From Limnomonas spitsbergensis (Eukaryota; Chlorophyta; Chlorophyceae; Chlamydomonadales), in NCBI GenBank assembly GCA_037349105.1, contig JAYJMM010000014.1:620001-684000 (forward strand): a stretch of DNA of 64,000 nucleotides, read 5' to 3'. The notes under the pieces are model-generated. The model saw only the letters and a list, made by a program, of their open reading frames with translations. It had not been told where the DNA came from and did no database searches. Below, piece by piece: positions 28,151-35,417 of this stretch; position 1 is the first letter of the stretch, and every line of letters starts with the position of its first letter. The position numbers and the translations under genes are program-made.

Positions 28151-28208
28151 CCTGCCTATCTGTGTGTTTTCGCTATTGCTGGGCACGCTCGTTTAAGCCC
28201 ACACACAC

Positions 28209-28616
28209 TCATCTCTCCACGCCCGGCAGGTAAGCATACTGCCGATAGCCCAGGTTGGCATTGTCGCTGTCCGTCGACGCGAACGCCTTCGAAGGCACGC
28301 ATATGGCGTTGAGGTTGGGGATGCGGCTCTTTGCGAATTCCGAGGGCACTAGTGGCGAGTTGTTTCCCGGCCTCAGGCCGCCGCCCGGCATCATGTACAA
28401 CGCGGCCTCGGGTGCGACCGTGCGCAGGTTGTCGAACGCGTACAAGCCTGCGTCCGGCTCGACCGGGTAGTTACGCCAAGACGCGCCGTCGGCGAAGGGC
28501 TGGCCGGTGTACAGACCACCGTTCAAAACGGCCCCAGGGATGGGGGAGCCCGCCCTAGAGTACACGGAATCGGGTGCCCGCGGGGGGGGCTCGTTGTTGT
28601 CGGAGAGACGCTGCAT
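28209..28616 (-). CDS. Hypothetical structural-looking protein, 135 aa
   Basis: Starts MQRLSDNNEPPPRAPDSV. Rich in Pro, Gly, Asn and Tyr (GGLYTGQPFADGASWRNYPV), with no transmembrane segment and no recognised domain. The composition resembles small virion core proteins, but that is only a guess. It ends 58 bp before the start of the acidic membrane protein on the same strand. Confidence 0.55.
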   Translation of the reverse strand: MQRLSDNNEPPPRAPDSVYSRAGSPIPGAVLNGGLYTGQPFADGASWRNYPVEPDAGLYAFDNLRTVAPEAALYMMPGGGLRPGNNSPLVPSEFAKSRIPNLNAICVPSKAFASTDSDNANLGYRQYAYLPGVER

Positions 28617-28665
28617 GGTATTGTTGTGTGAATCGTCCGATATTATTGGCGGCACAGTATTATTT

Positions 28666-28908
28666 TCACGAAATCCAGTGGAAGGACGCACCCGGAAGCA
28701 GCCTAGACATGGAACGGACCCTGAGATCGGAAGATACCGTGCACGTGATGGAAAGGCAGTCCGCTGCCAGATGCACGTCGGAGACTCCGGGTTCGGCACC
28801 GATCTTGTCCGCATCCGCCTGCGACAAGGGCTCAGAGGAAGAGACTGCGACGATGCGGACGGACTTGGGCTGATTCGACGGAGGAGGCGGGGGGGCAGTT
28901 CGGGACAT
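28666..28908 (-). CDS. Hypothetical small protein, 80 aa
   Basis: MSRTAPPPPPSNQPKSVRIV then VSSSEPLSQADADKIGAEPG. A proline-rich N-terminus and a possible short alpha/beta fold. No family recognised. Same direction as its neighbours, with gaps of about 50 bp to the gene downstream and 36 bp to the gene upstream. A TATAAA-like string lies at 28936-28941. Confidence 0.5.
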   Translation of the reverse strand: MSRTAPPPPPSNQPKSVRIVAVSSSEPLSQADADKIGAEPGVSDVHLAADCLSITCTVSSDLRVRSMSRLLPGASFHWIS

Positions 28909-28944
28909 CAAACGTCGATCACTTGTACCCGTGTCCTATAAATC

Positions 28945-29676
28945 TCACACGCCCGAGCCCGCGCCGACGCCGTCCGAGGGTACCTCGAGACCCGCCGCGC
29001 GCATGAGGCGACGCCACGCTTTCGGCGTCGCCTCAGGTGACACCAAGTTGCCGCTGACATGCGACTGCTGCTGCGACTGCCGTGACGCCGCATCGACGGC
29101 GACGGCGGGGATGGCAGTTACGCGTCGCTGCTGGACGGCGCGCTGAAAGGCGGCGCTGCGTGAAATATCGCGCGAGCTGGACCCGCCGCCTGTGAGCCAC
29201 GAGGGGTGCACCGAGCTTTCCACGACACGGGGGTCGAACCTGTTGAAGTCCGTCTCAGACACATGCTCGCAATTCTTGGTCGTCGTGGTGTCGATGCCGG
29301 ACTGCACCAGTGCCTCCAACTCTGCGTCGCCCCGGGCACGGCCGAGCGCAGGCGCAGCAGCGAACACTCGGGAGCAGAGCTGCGACTTTCCGAGCGCGCG
29401 ACTCTGTTCCGAGAACAGCCGCAGCTCGGAGTCCCGGTCAACGCCGTCCGCTCCCCATCCGTACCCGTCCCACCTGCGCAAGTTACGATGGGACAGCGCG
29501 GCAAGAGCGGCCGCGTCAGGAACAACGACGCCATCGTCTTGCGGTGGCGGAGGTATGCGCAGAGGCTGCTGCTGCTGCTCCTGCCGGTCCCTGATCTGAT
29601 CTCGCCGACAGATCGTAGACTCCTCGAGGGAAGCCCTCTCCACGTCGCTGAAGTGCGAAATCATACCCTCGTCCAT
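28945..29676 (-). CDS. Hypothetical protein, 243 aa
   Basis: Starts MDEGMISHFSDVERASLEES. It has a Gln-rich stretch (RQEQQQQPLRIPPPPQDD), an Ala/Arg-rich middle with GYGWGADGVDRDSELRLF, and a Ser/Arg region (GGGSSSRDISRSAAFQRAVQ). No recognised domain and no membrane segment. It belongs to a run of minus-strand genes from 27.5 to 30.8 kb with short spacers. A longer opposite-strand frame overlaps it but looks like a repeat and composition shadow. Confidence 0.6.
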   Translation of the reverse strand: MDEGMISHFSDVERASLEESTICRRDQIRDRQEQQQQPLRIPPPPQDDGVVVPDAAALAALSHRNLRRWDGYGWGADGVDRDSELRLFSEQSRALGKSQLCSRVFAAAPALGRARGDAELEALVQSGIDTTTTKNCEHVSETDFNRFDPRVVESSVHPSWLTGGGSSSRDISRSAAFQRAVQQRRVTAIPAVAVDAASRQSQQQSHVSGNLVSPEATPKAWRRLMRAAGLEVPSDGVGAGSGV

Positions 29677-29724
29677 GTCTCGATGTCTCGTTCTTTCCAC
29701 GGCCTGTCGAAAAAACTAAGAGGT

Positions 29725-30795
29725 TCAAAAGCGCAGCAGCATGGCATGCTGCGCCGCATCCTGCTCATCCCCTTGATCGTCATCATACGCATCATACGTA
29801 TCATACGTATCATACGCATCATACGCATCATCTGCATCATACGAATCATTCTGATCATCTGCATCATACGCATCATACGCATCATCTGCATCATTCTGAT
29901 CATACGCATCATCTGCATCATTCTGATCATACGCATCATCTGCATCATTCTGATCATACGCATCATACGCATACGCATAAGCATCCTCCACATCCTCCAC
30001 ATCCTCCACATCCTCCACGTCATTCGTATCGTTCACATCATCCACATCATTTGCAACACAAGAATCATTTGCGTCATTCGCAAACAAATCACTCGTATCA
30101 TCCAGACCATCCGGACCATCCGGACCATCCGGACCATCCGGATCATACGGATCATACGGATCACACGGATCATTCGTATCATCCGAACCATACGGACCAT
30201 CGTAGGCGGCGGCATCTGCATCTCCCTCGTCTTCATACGTGGCGGCAGCCCCACGGGACGCCTGTGTGTACATGTCCGTGTTCGCAAACTCTACCTCCAT
30301 CCCGCCGCGTTGGCTCTCCTCTTCGCTCAGCTCTTCCGCGCCTTCGCTGCTTTGTCGGCGATACGGTGCGTGCATCCACCAGCCGCGGTGCCGGCCCTCT
30401 TGTACGCTTATCCTTTCGATCTCTGCTCCGTGACGACCGCCGCCGTCGTATTCGTCATCTCCCAGCCAGAGTCTCCACACATCGGACGTCCCTCGTCGGA
30501 CGTACACGGTGATCGCTACGTTTTCTAAGTGCTCCTCTTCCTCAACCTCGACCTCGAAAACCGTCTGTTTGCACACGGGACACTCGGAAGAGACGCACAG
30601 CCACCGGCGGATGCAGACATCGCAGAAGACGTGCCTGCAGGCACGGACGCGCAAGCGTGTGCAGGCTACCCGCTGCGCATCGTCGTTGAGCGCGACCAGG
30701 CATATCGGGCATATGTCGTCATCACGCAGGAGAGCGATCTCCGCCGATCCGACCGCATCGAGAGCGTTGCAGACGGCCGTCGCTCTACTATCCAT
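29725..30795 (-). CDS. RING-finger protein with acidic Asp/Tyr repeat tail
   Basis: The product has 356 aa. An N-terminal C3HC4 RING: CPIC (C29, C32), then C53-x-H55, C58, C61, and CPVC (C72, C75). RING domains of this type recruit E2 enzymes and act as ubiquitin ligases; a role in turning over host proteins is plausible. After a linker, the C-terminal half is a long Asp/Tyr/Ala/Asn repeat (DDAYDAYDADDQND-like) encoded by 9-bp repeats at 29780-30180. Start ATG at 30795, back to back with the metallopeptidase gene 50 bp away, sharing a TATAC/AAAA-like promoter region near 30808-30818. Confidence 0.85.
   Translation of the reverse strand: MDSRATAVCNALDAVGSAEIALLRDDDICPICLVALNDDAQRVACTRLRVRACRHVFCDVCIRRWLCVSSECPVCKQTVFEVEVEEEEHLENVAITVYVRRGTSDVWRLWLGDDEYDGGGRHGAEIERISVQEGRHRGWWMHAPYRRQSSEGAEELSEEESQRGGMEVEFANTDMYTQASRGAAATYEDEGDADAAAYDGPYGSDDTNDPCDPYDPYDPDGPDGPDGPDGLDDTSDLFANDANDSCVANDVDDVNDTNDVEDVEDVEDVEDAYAYAYDAYDQNDADDAYDQNDADDAYDQNDADDAYDAYDADDQNDSYDADDAYDAYDTYDTYDAYDDDQGDEQDAAQHAMLLRF
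29780..30185 (-). repeat. 9-bp coding repeat (atcatacgc-type)
   Basis: Imperfect 9-bp repeats (atcatacgc, atctgcatc, accatccgg variants) encode the acidic Asp/Tyr/Asn tail of the RING protein. On the other strand they read as long Ile/Arg frames, which are not genes. Confidence 0.9.
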
Positions 30796-30845
30796 TTGTA
30801 TGCGTGGTATACAAAAGGCACGCGCATACGCACCCGCGCCCTGAA

Positions 30846-31883
30846 ATGAAGCCTTGGATGGACCTCATGGACGAACACCTGACCTGCTACGCCGTACACC
30901 CTGATGACGCCGACGGCGCCCCCCCCCCCAAGAAAGAGTATGTCGGTGGCGAGTTACGCGCATGGCTGAAGCAAGCGTCGGCATCCGTGTACGTTCCAGA
31001 GTTTGCGCGCCAACCGCTTGAGACATGGCCCATGCGCGAGCTCGCAAGCGCGCGTCTGAAACGCAACGGAATCCGATTCGCGTACCTGTGTGCGCCCGGC
31101 GATGAGGCGCGCGCCGAACGTTTCGCCCGCCTCGTGCTGGTCCCGACCGCCCTGCGCTGCTGTGCGCTGCTGTGCGCAGCCACAGCAGCGGGTGGCGAAG
31201 GCGACACCGGTTCGAGCACGGACATCATCTTCGCGGCGATCCGAGGACGACTGAGACGTATTCCGGCGTGCACCGGAGACCCCATCATGCCTGAGCACAT
31301 CAACGGAGGCCTCTCCAGCGGCACGAGGATCCTGGTGTACCGCGAGGAGGACGCCGAGAAGGTGCTCATGCACGAGCTCGCGCACAACTTCGGACTCGAC
31401 GCCGGACTCATTTCGGCTGCCGGGGGAGCGGCAGAAAAGAGGCTGGCGTCTCGATTCGGCGTCGAGCTCGTCGACGCGAACGTGCACCTCAGAATGCACG
31501 AGGCCTACGTCGAGACGCTGGCGTGTGTCATGCACGCACACATCCTCGCGGCGCGAGGCGCTGTCGGGCGCGAAGACTGCGCGAGTCGTCTCGCCGCGAT
31601 TCTACGCTTGCAGGCGGATCGATACCGAAAGATTGCGGACCGTGTCGCAGAGCATTTCAAAACGCGGACCGCGGCGCTCGGTCCTTTCGCGTATCGAGAG
31701 GGCACGCACTGTTTCGCGTACGTCGCGTGCCGCGCTGCGCTGTTTCAACCACGCCACCTCGCGGCGCTGCTGCGAGACCACCCGCCCGGGCACCCGCCGA
31801 ACGATCCCGAAGCCTTCGCGGATCGCCTCTCGGTCGCGCTAGACGATCTGAATGCAAGGTCCAGAAAAAAAAAACCAGTTTAA
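30846..31883 (+). CDS. HExxH zinc metallopeptidase-like protein
   Basis: The product has 345 aa. HELAH at residues 176-180 in VLMHELAHNFGLDAG is the zincin active-site helix (two His and one Glu), placed after an extended strand segment (GTRILVYREEDAEK). A likely third zinc ligand lies downstream in NVHLRMHEAYVETLACVMHA, where E or H residues follow a helix. This arrangement is seen in small eukaryotic and viral zincins of uncertain substrate. No signal peptide. ATG at 30846 chosen (MKPWMDLMDEH). Divergent from the RING gene with a short shared promoter. Confidence 0.78.
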   Translation: MKPWMDLMDEHLTCYAVHPDDADGAPPPKKEYVGGELRAWLKQASASVYVPEFARQPLETWPMRELASARLKRNGIRFAYLCAPGDEARAERFARLVLVPTALRCCALLCAATAAGGEGDTGSSTDIIFAAIRGRLRRIPACTGDPIMPEHINGGLSSGTRILVYREEDAEKVLMHELAHNFGLDAGLISAAGGAAEKRLASRFGVELVDANVHLRMHEAYVETLACVMHAHILAARGAVGREDCASRLAAILRLQADRYRKIADRVAEHFKTRTAALGPFAYREGTHCFAYVACRAALFQPRHLAALLRDHPPGHPPNDPEAFADRLSVALDDLNARSRKKKPV

Positions 31884-31952
31884 TCCCCTAGATACGCTCT
31901 TTGAAAGCTACATGAGGGAGGGCATCATCATCCTCGCGGTCAACGCAGACTG

Positions 31953-32696
31953 TCAGTCTTGAGGCAGGTGCGTTGTCGACGGTTTTGCTCGTGCTTTTCG
32001 TTTCTTTCTCGGCGAAATCCCTCGATCGTCAAGTACAGCATGTTGGACGCCGCCGCCGTAAGCCATGCGTGGGAGCCCGAGCTCGGTGCACCGGTCTGAC
32101 TCTAACCTTTTCAGGTGGTCGTACTCTGACTTTGAGTATGCGTACACGGTGATCGGGGCGCTCGTGTGGGGTGTGAACAGCTCGTCCACGCATGCTCGCA
32201 GAATGCCGGGAAGTGCTTTCTGGGTTTTGAACGCACCGGCGCTCAATGGCGCAATGCGTGCGCTGGAGGCGCTCCCACCGAGCATCGCGCACATTTCGTG
32301 GACAGTGCGGTAAAGGGAGCGAAGAAGTGAGATGCTTTTCGCCGGCTCCAAGATTCGGAAGTCGGGAGCATGCACCAGCATGACGCAACAGGACGAGCCG
32401 CCGATCTTCAAGTGCACGACCTTGTACACCGGGACCGGTGTCGGGTCTTGCATGTAATATGACTGCACGCTGCCGCCATTTGCGAGGCGGCGCATCCAAT
32501 GCCATGCAGCGGTGATTTTCGCGCAGTTATCGTTGCGGAAGTTTTGACCAGAGAGGTTGACGAGTTCAGAGAAGCCCTTCAGAGATGTTCCCTTCATCCA
32601 TTCGGGGCCTGGAGGGTGGGGGTCGTACACGGAAACTACCAAAAAAACGGGCGGTGGATGCCTCGCGTCGAACGCGTTGCCACTCTGGATGCGCAT
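31953..32696 (-). CDS. Macro-domain-like protein
   Basis: The product has 247 aa. The C-terminal half, IAPLSAGAFKTQKALPGILR ... ITVYAYSKSEYDHLKRLESD, resembles the last strands and helices of macro domains, where a P-x-(L/I)-(S/G)-x-G-x-(F/Y) loop binds ADP-ribose phosphates and the end of the fold reads I-x-x-V-x-(Y/F)-x-x-x-E/D-Y-x-x-(F/L)-x-x-L. The N-terminal half, with an FRNDNCAKITAAW segment, is divergent. A basic C-terminal tail (RKKRKARAK) may be a nuclear localisation signal. Role if correct: binding or removing ADP-ribose from proteins. Medium-low certainty. Convergent with the metallopeptidase gene. Confidence 0.5.
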   Translation of the reverse strand: MRIQSGNAFDARHPPPVFLVVSVYDPHPPGPEWMKGTSLKGFSELVNLSGQNFRNDNCAKITAAWHWMRRLANGGSVQSYYMQDPTPVPVYKVVHLKIGGSSCCVMLVHAPDFRILEPAKSISLLRSLYRTVHEMCAMLGGSASSARIAPLSAGAFKTQKALPGILRACVDELFTPHTSAPITVYAYSKSEYDHLKRLESDRCTELGLPRMAYGGGVQHAVLDDRGISPRKKRKARAKPSTTHLPQD

Positions 32697-32814
32697 TTAC
32701 ACACGTGCGAGTATTAAAAAAATGTGCGTGCAGGGGCACGTCCCTGAAATACAGTAGTCCAGGCCACATCGTTATATATGCGTGTGTTATCGGCACAGCA
32801 GACACATCAATTGT

Positions 32815-33025
32815 GTCCCAGAGATCGTGACACTTCTGAATCGACGGGTCCACAAGGTTCTCCACTGCAAACCCAGTGCGAGAAAGTTCAAACGAACTTG
32901 CACAGAGACGACGTGGAACCGAGATGTGAACGCATCGAGGAACATTCGGCTGAAGGTGACCATCTCTGTTATCCGACGGCATCCCTGAAAAGGGACCACT
33001 GAAACAGGCAACAAAAATGGGTCCG
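32815..33025 (-). repeat. Dispersed repeat, copy 1
   Basis: On the minus strand this matches 53975-54290 on the plus strand. The shared parts include CGGACCCATTTTTGT, TTTCAGTGGTCCCTTTTCAG, GATAACAGAGATGG, TGGGTTTGCAGTGGAGAACC and TTGTGGACCCGT. The shared translation TGFAVENLVDP-(S/L)-IQ-(K/T)-CHD suggests a former coding origin. The 53.98-kb copy carries about 80 extra bases in the middle. Confidence 0.8.
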
Positions 33026-33129
33026 CGTCAAGACCGAGGGTGGCCTGGCTGGTATATCTTGCCGATTGCCCAATGAGCCAGACATGCGCAGACATGCGCG
33101 CCAATGAGCAATCATGCGCACAAATGAGT

Positions 33130-33451
33130 TTTATTCACCCCCTGAATTTGCTGACGCAGTAGCAGGAGTTCTGACTTACCTTCTTATCGCATCTGCATAT
33201 CCTGTGCGTTCTCTGCCACCTCAGCCAGATTAAGAGTATTTGTGTCGCGGTGCTGGCCATCTGAATACCATCTGTATAAATATTATATTTGTTTTCATAG
33301 CAAACAAAGTGACACATAAACAGAGAGGAAGCGTGTGTGTGGGTTGTGTGGGTTGTGTGTGTGGCTGTGTGGGGCGGGGGCTGTGTGTGGGGGGGGGGGG
33401 GTATGTCAATTAAGCTGATTCTATTGATCAAAATTGCAGGACGTTTCAAAC
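33130..33451. other. Non-coding stretch with GT/G-rich low complexity
   Basis: A gtgtgtgtggg-type microsatellite lies at about 33333-33403 and ends in a run of G. Otherwise AT-richer than its surroundings. No gene seen. Confidence 0.7.
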
Positions 33452-34069
33452 TCACGCTCCGCATGCGACCGCCCTCCGCGCGAGTCCGAACACCGCTCTT
33501 GCGAGGCGAGGGGTCGCGGAAATCGCACGAGCGGCGCCGATCGCTCCGAGAAATCCGATCGCGAGCGCCAGCGCAAGCATCAACGTCGTTTCGACGGAGG
33601 GGATGTCTTGAACGCCATCGCCGACAACAGGCACGGATGGCACGGATGACACGGATGGCACGGATGGCACGGATGGCACGAGGACCCTTTCCGGGGACAG
33701 CACAGCAGCTCGAGCGCGTTCCGGCGACCACTCGGAGTCGGGCTTGCCTAGCTCCCGACTGACAGCGTTGTGAACGTGTACCGTCCATTCGAACAACGCC
33801 GAGCCGCCGTGCTCTATCGCGATGTCAAGCGACGGCAGACGCCCCGAGAGGCCGTCGCCGATCAGGAGCATGCGACGGTACCCAGACGAGCATGTGCTGC
33901 ACGGAATCACTTCGCCGAGGTGCACCAGGAACGCACGATACGCAGACTTCTGTAGCTCGCTCGGGCGAGCTGGGTATTCAAGGGCAGCGCAGTGCATCGT
34001 CTGCCAAAACGCATGCGCCCAGACGTCCGGGTGCATCCCGAACGATTTCGGAGATGAGTGAGCCAACAT
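33452..34069 (-). CDS. Erv1/Alr-family FAD-linked thiol oxidoreductase
   Basis: The product has 205 aa. The N-terminal domain has PDVWAHAFWQTMHCAALEYP, the W-x-x-x-H FAD-binding pattern of Erv1/ALR, and the catalytic CSTC at residues 57-60 in VIPCSTCSSGYRRML. The family makes disulphide bonds in viral and mitochondrial proteins using FAD; the NCLDV homologue (poxvirus E10R type) acts in the cytoplasm during virion assembly. A Val/Pro/Ser repeat (9-bp ggcacggat repeat) links to a C-terminal hydrophobic segment (TTLMLALALAIGFLGAIGAA), so the protein is membrane-anchored. Start chosen at ATG 34069; a GTG three codons upstream is also possible. The transposon end at 34092 lies only 22 bp upstream, so its promoter is now transposon-derived or lost. 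Confidence 0.85.
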   Translation of the reverse strand: MLAHSSPKSFGMHPDVWAHAFWQTMHCAALEYPARPSELQKSAYRAFLVHLGEVIPCSTCSSGYRRMLLIGDGLSGRLPSLDIAIEHGGSALFEWTVHVHNAVSRELGKPDSEWSPERARAAVLSPERVLVPSVPSVPSVSSVPSVPVVGDGVQDIPSVETTLMLALALAIGFLGAIGAARAISATPRLARAVFGLARRAVACGA

Positions 34070-34091
34070 CACAGTCACGGTCTTATGTGGT

Positions 34092-34140
34092 TATAGTCTG
34101 GCAACTCTAGAATGGGACATCCCTGCGTGAACCATATCGA
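34092..34140 (+). repeat. Left terminal inverted repeat of the complete element
   Basis: Shares TA, TGGGACA at 34113-34119 and downstream similarity (C-G-T-x-A-A-C-C-A) with the right end. The same left end is found at 1325-1374 on the minus strand. Confidence 0.75.
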
Positions 34141-34199
34141 GCTGCAGATCGTTCACTCCTACCATAGCTGTGTCTGTCGGGCATTTTATTTTATTTTCG

Positions 34200-35342
34200 A
34201 TGCCTTGGGTGACTACAAACATGACTTACCCTCTTGACCGAAGGCAAGTACTTATTTGGAGGTATCAAGAACTACGAAGCGTGCGGGCTGCCGCAAAGTC
34301 ATGCAGAATCAGCAAATCTACAGCCCAGAGGTGGGTCGCAGAAGGTCTCGCGCCATTGAAACAAAAACTCGACATCAGGCCTGCTCGGAAGATGAACCGA
34401 GTTCTACAGGCGATCACCGCGTCACTGCAACAAGATCCATTTAAAACATGCATCGAGCTGTCACGCCTGTTCGACGTTTCAAAAGAGTTGGTACGGAGGT
34501 GCTTCCACAAACTCGGGTTTAGCTGCAAGAAAGCTCGGTATTATGGTGTTGCAAAAAACGGCCTAGCCTTAGCAAGGACGTTCCTCACACGCCGAGACGT
34601 ATACATACAACAGGGGCGACCCATGTATTCTGTGGATGAAACAGGATTCGGTCGATTTTCATACCAATACAGAAGAGGGTGGGCCCCAACAGGAGAGGAA
34701 CTCAGAGTAAAGAAGTTGGCTGCTCGACAGACCAGTACAACAGTGTTGGCGTGTGCCTCTGAGACGGGCTGGGTCAAAACCCTTGAGAAAAAAGGTGCTG
34801 TGGACCGATCCGTGTTCTGCCAGTTCATAGGAGGTCTAGACCTGCCAGCCGGATCGGTGCTCATGATGGACAATGCATCCATCCATAAAGGCTATGAAGT
34901 TGCTAAGATCTTTCGGGAGAAGAACTTCGTTGCGTTGTACGTACCACCGTACTCACCATGGTTCAACCCCATTGAGGGGTGCTTCTCGATCGTCAAACGC
35001 CGGTATCCTGTCAACCAGAACATACCCGACTCCTTCAACTGTCTGACACCACAGCACTTCTCGTCATTTTTTCGGAAGTCCATGGCGTCGTACGGCGTCG
35101 ACAAGGGTGATGCGCGCACCAACGTAGATGAGATGGACAAGCCAGATCCACCGCATGTTCACCCTACCGCAGCCGGAAAAAAACTACGGTTGACAGTAAT
35201 ATCTACAGCTACGACGACCAATGTATTAGTCGAAAGAAAGAAGAACCTAGATGGCGTGCTTACTGAGACACGGACTCGCACGACGCAGACCACGACAAAA
35301 CGACTGCGCATGGGCAAACAGGCGTCGTCTGGTGGGGCATAA
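34200..35342 (+). CDS. IS630/Tc1-mariner DDE transposase
   Basis: The product has 380 aa. The N-terminal helix-turn-helix part contains SCRISKSTAQRWVAEGLAP. The DDE triad is D146 in YSVDETGFGR, D224 in LMMDNASIHKG and E259 in YSPWFNPIEGCF, giving 34 residues between the last two (DD34E). This is the catalytic core that cuts and pastes the element at TA sites. A basic, Thr-rich C-terminal extension (about 70 residues past the usual end) is present. Start ATG at 34200 preferred over an upstream GTG. The stop is 75 bp before the Fanzor start, which suggests one transcription unit or closely spaced ones. No frameshift or in-frame stop. Confidence 0.93.
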   Translation: MPWVTTNMTYPLDRRQVLIWRYQELRSVRAAAKSCRISKSTAQRWVAEGLAPLKQKLDIRPARKMNRVLQAITASLQQDPFKTCIELSRLFDVSKELVRRCFHKLGFSCKKARYYGVAKNGLALARTFLTRRDVYIQQGRPMYSVDETGFGRFSYQYRRGWAPTGEELRVKKLAARQTSTTVLACASETGWVKTLEKKGAVDRSVFCQFIGGLDLPAGSVLMMDNASIHKGYEVAKIFREKNFVALYVPPYSPWFNPIEGCFSIVKRRYPVNQNIPDSFNCLTPQHFSSFFRKSMASYGVDKGDARTNVDEMDKPDPPHVHPTAAGKKLRLTVISTATTTNVLVERKKNLDGVLTETRTRTTQTTTKRLRMGKQASSGGA

Positions 35343-35417
35343 ACACACCACAATGTCCGTGTTCACTCAAAATCCCGACATGTTGCCTCCTCACATATAG
35401 CGCCGACGCGGAACGGA

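Noticed and set aside
29206..30528. A 440-codon plus-strand frame rich in Ile/Arg
   Set aside because: Antisense to the acidic Asp/Tyr repeat of the RING protein and to the 243-aa gene; composition is a repeat shadow.
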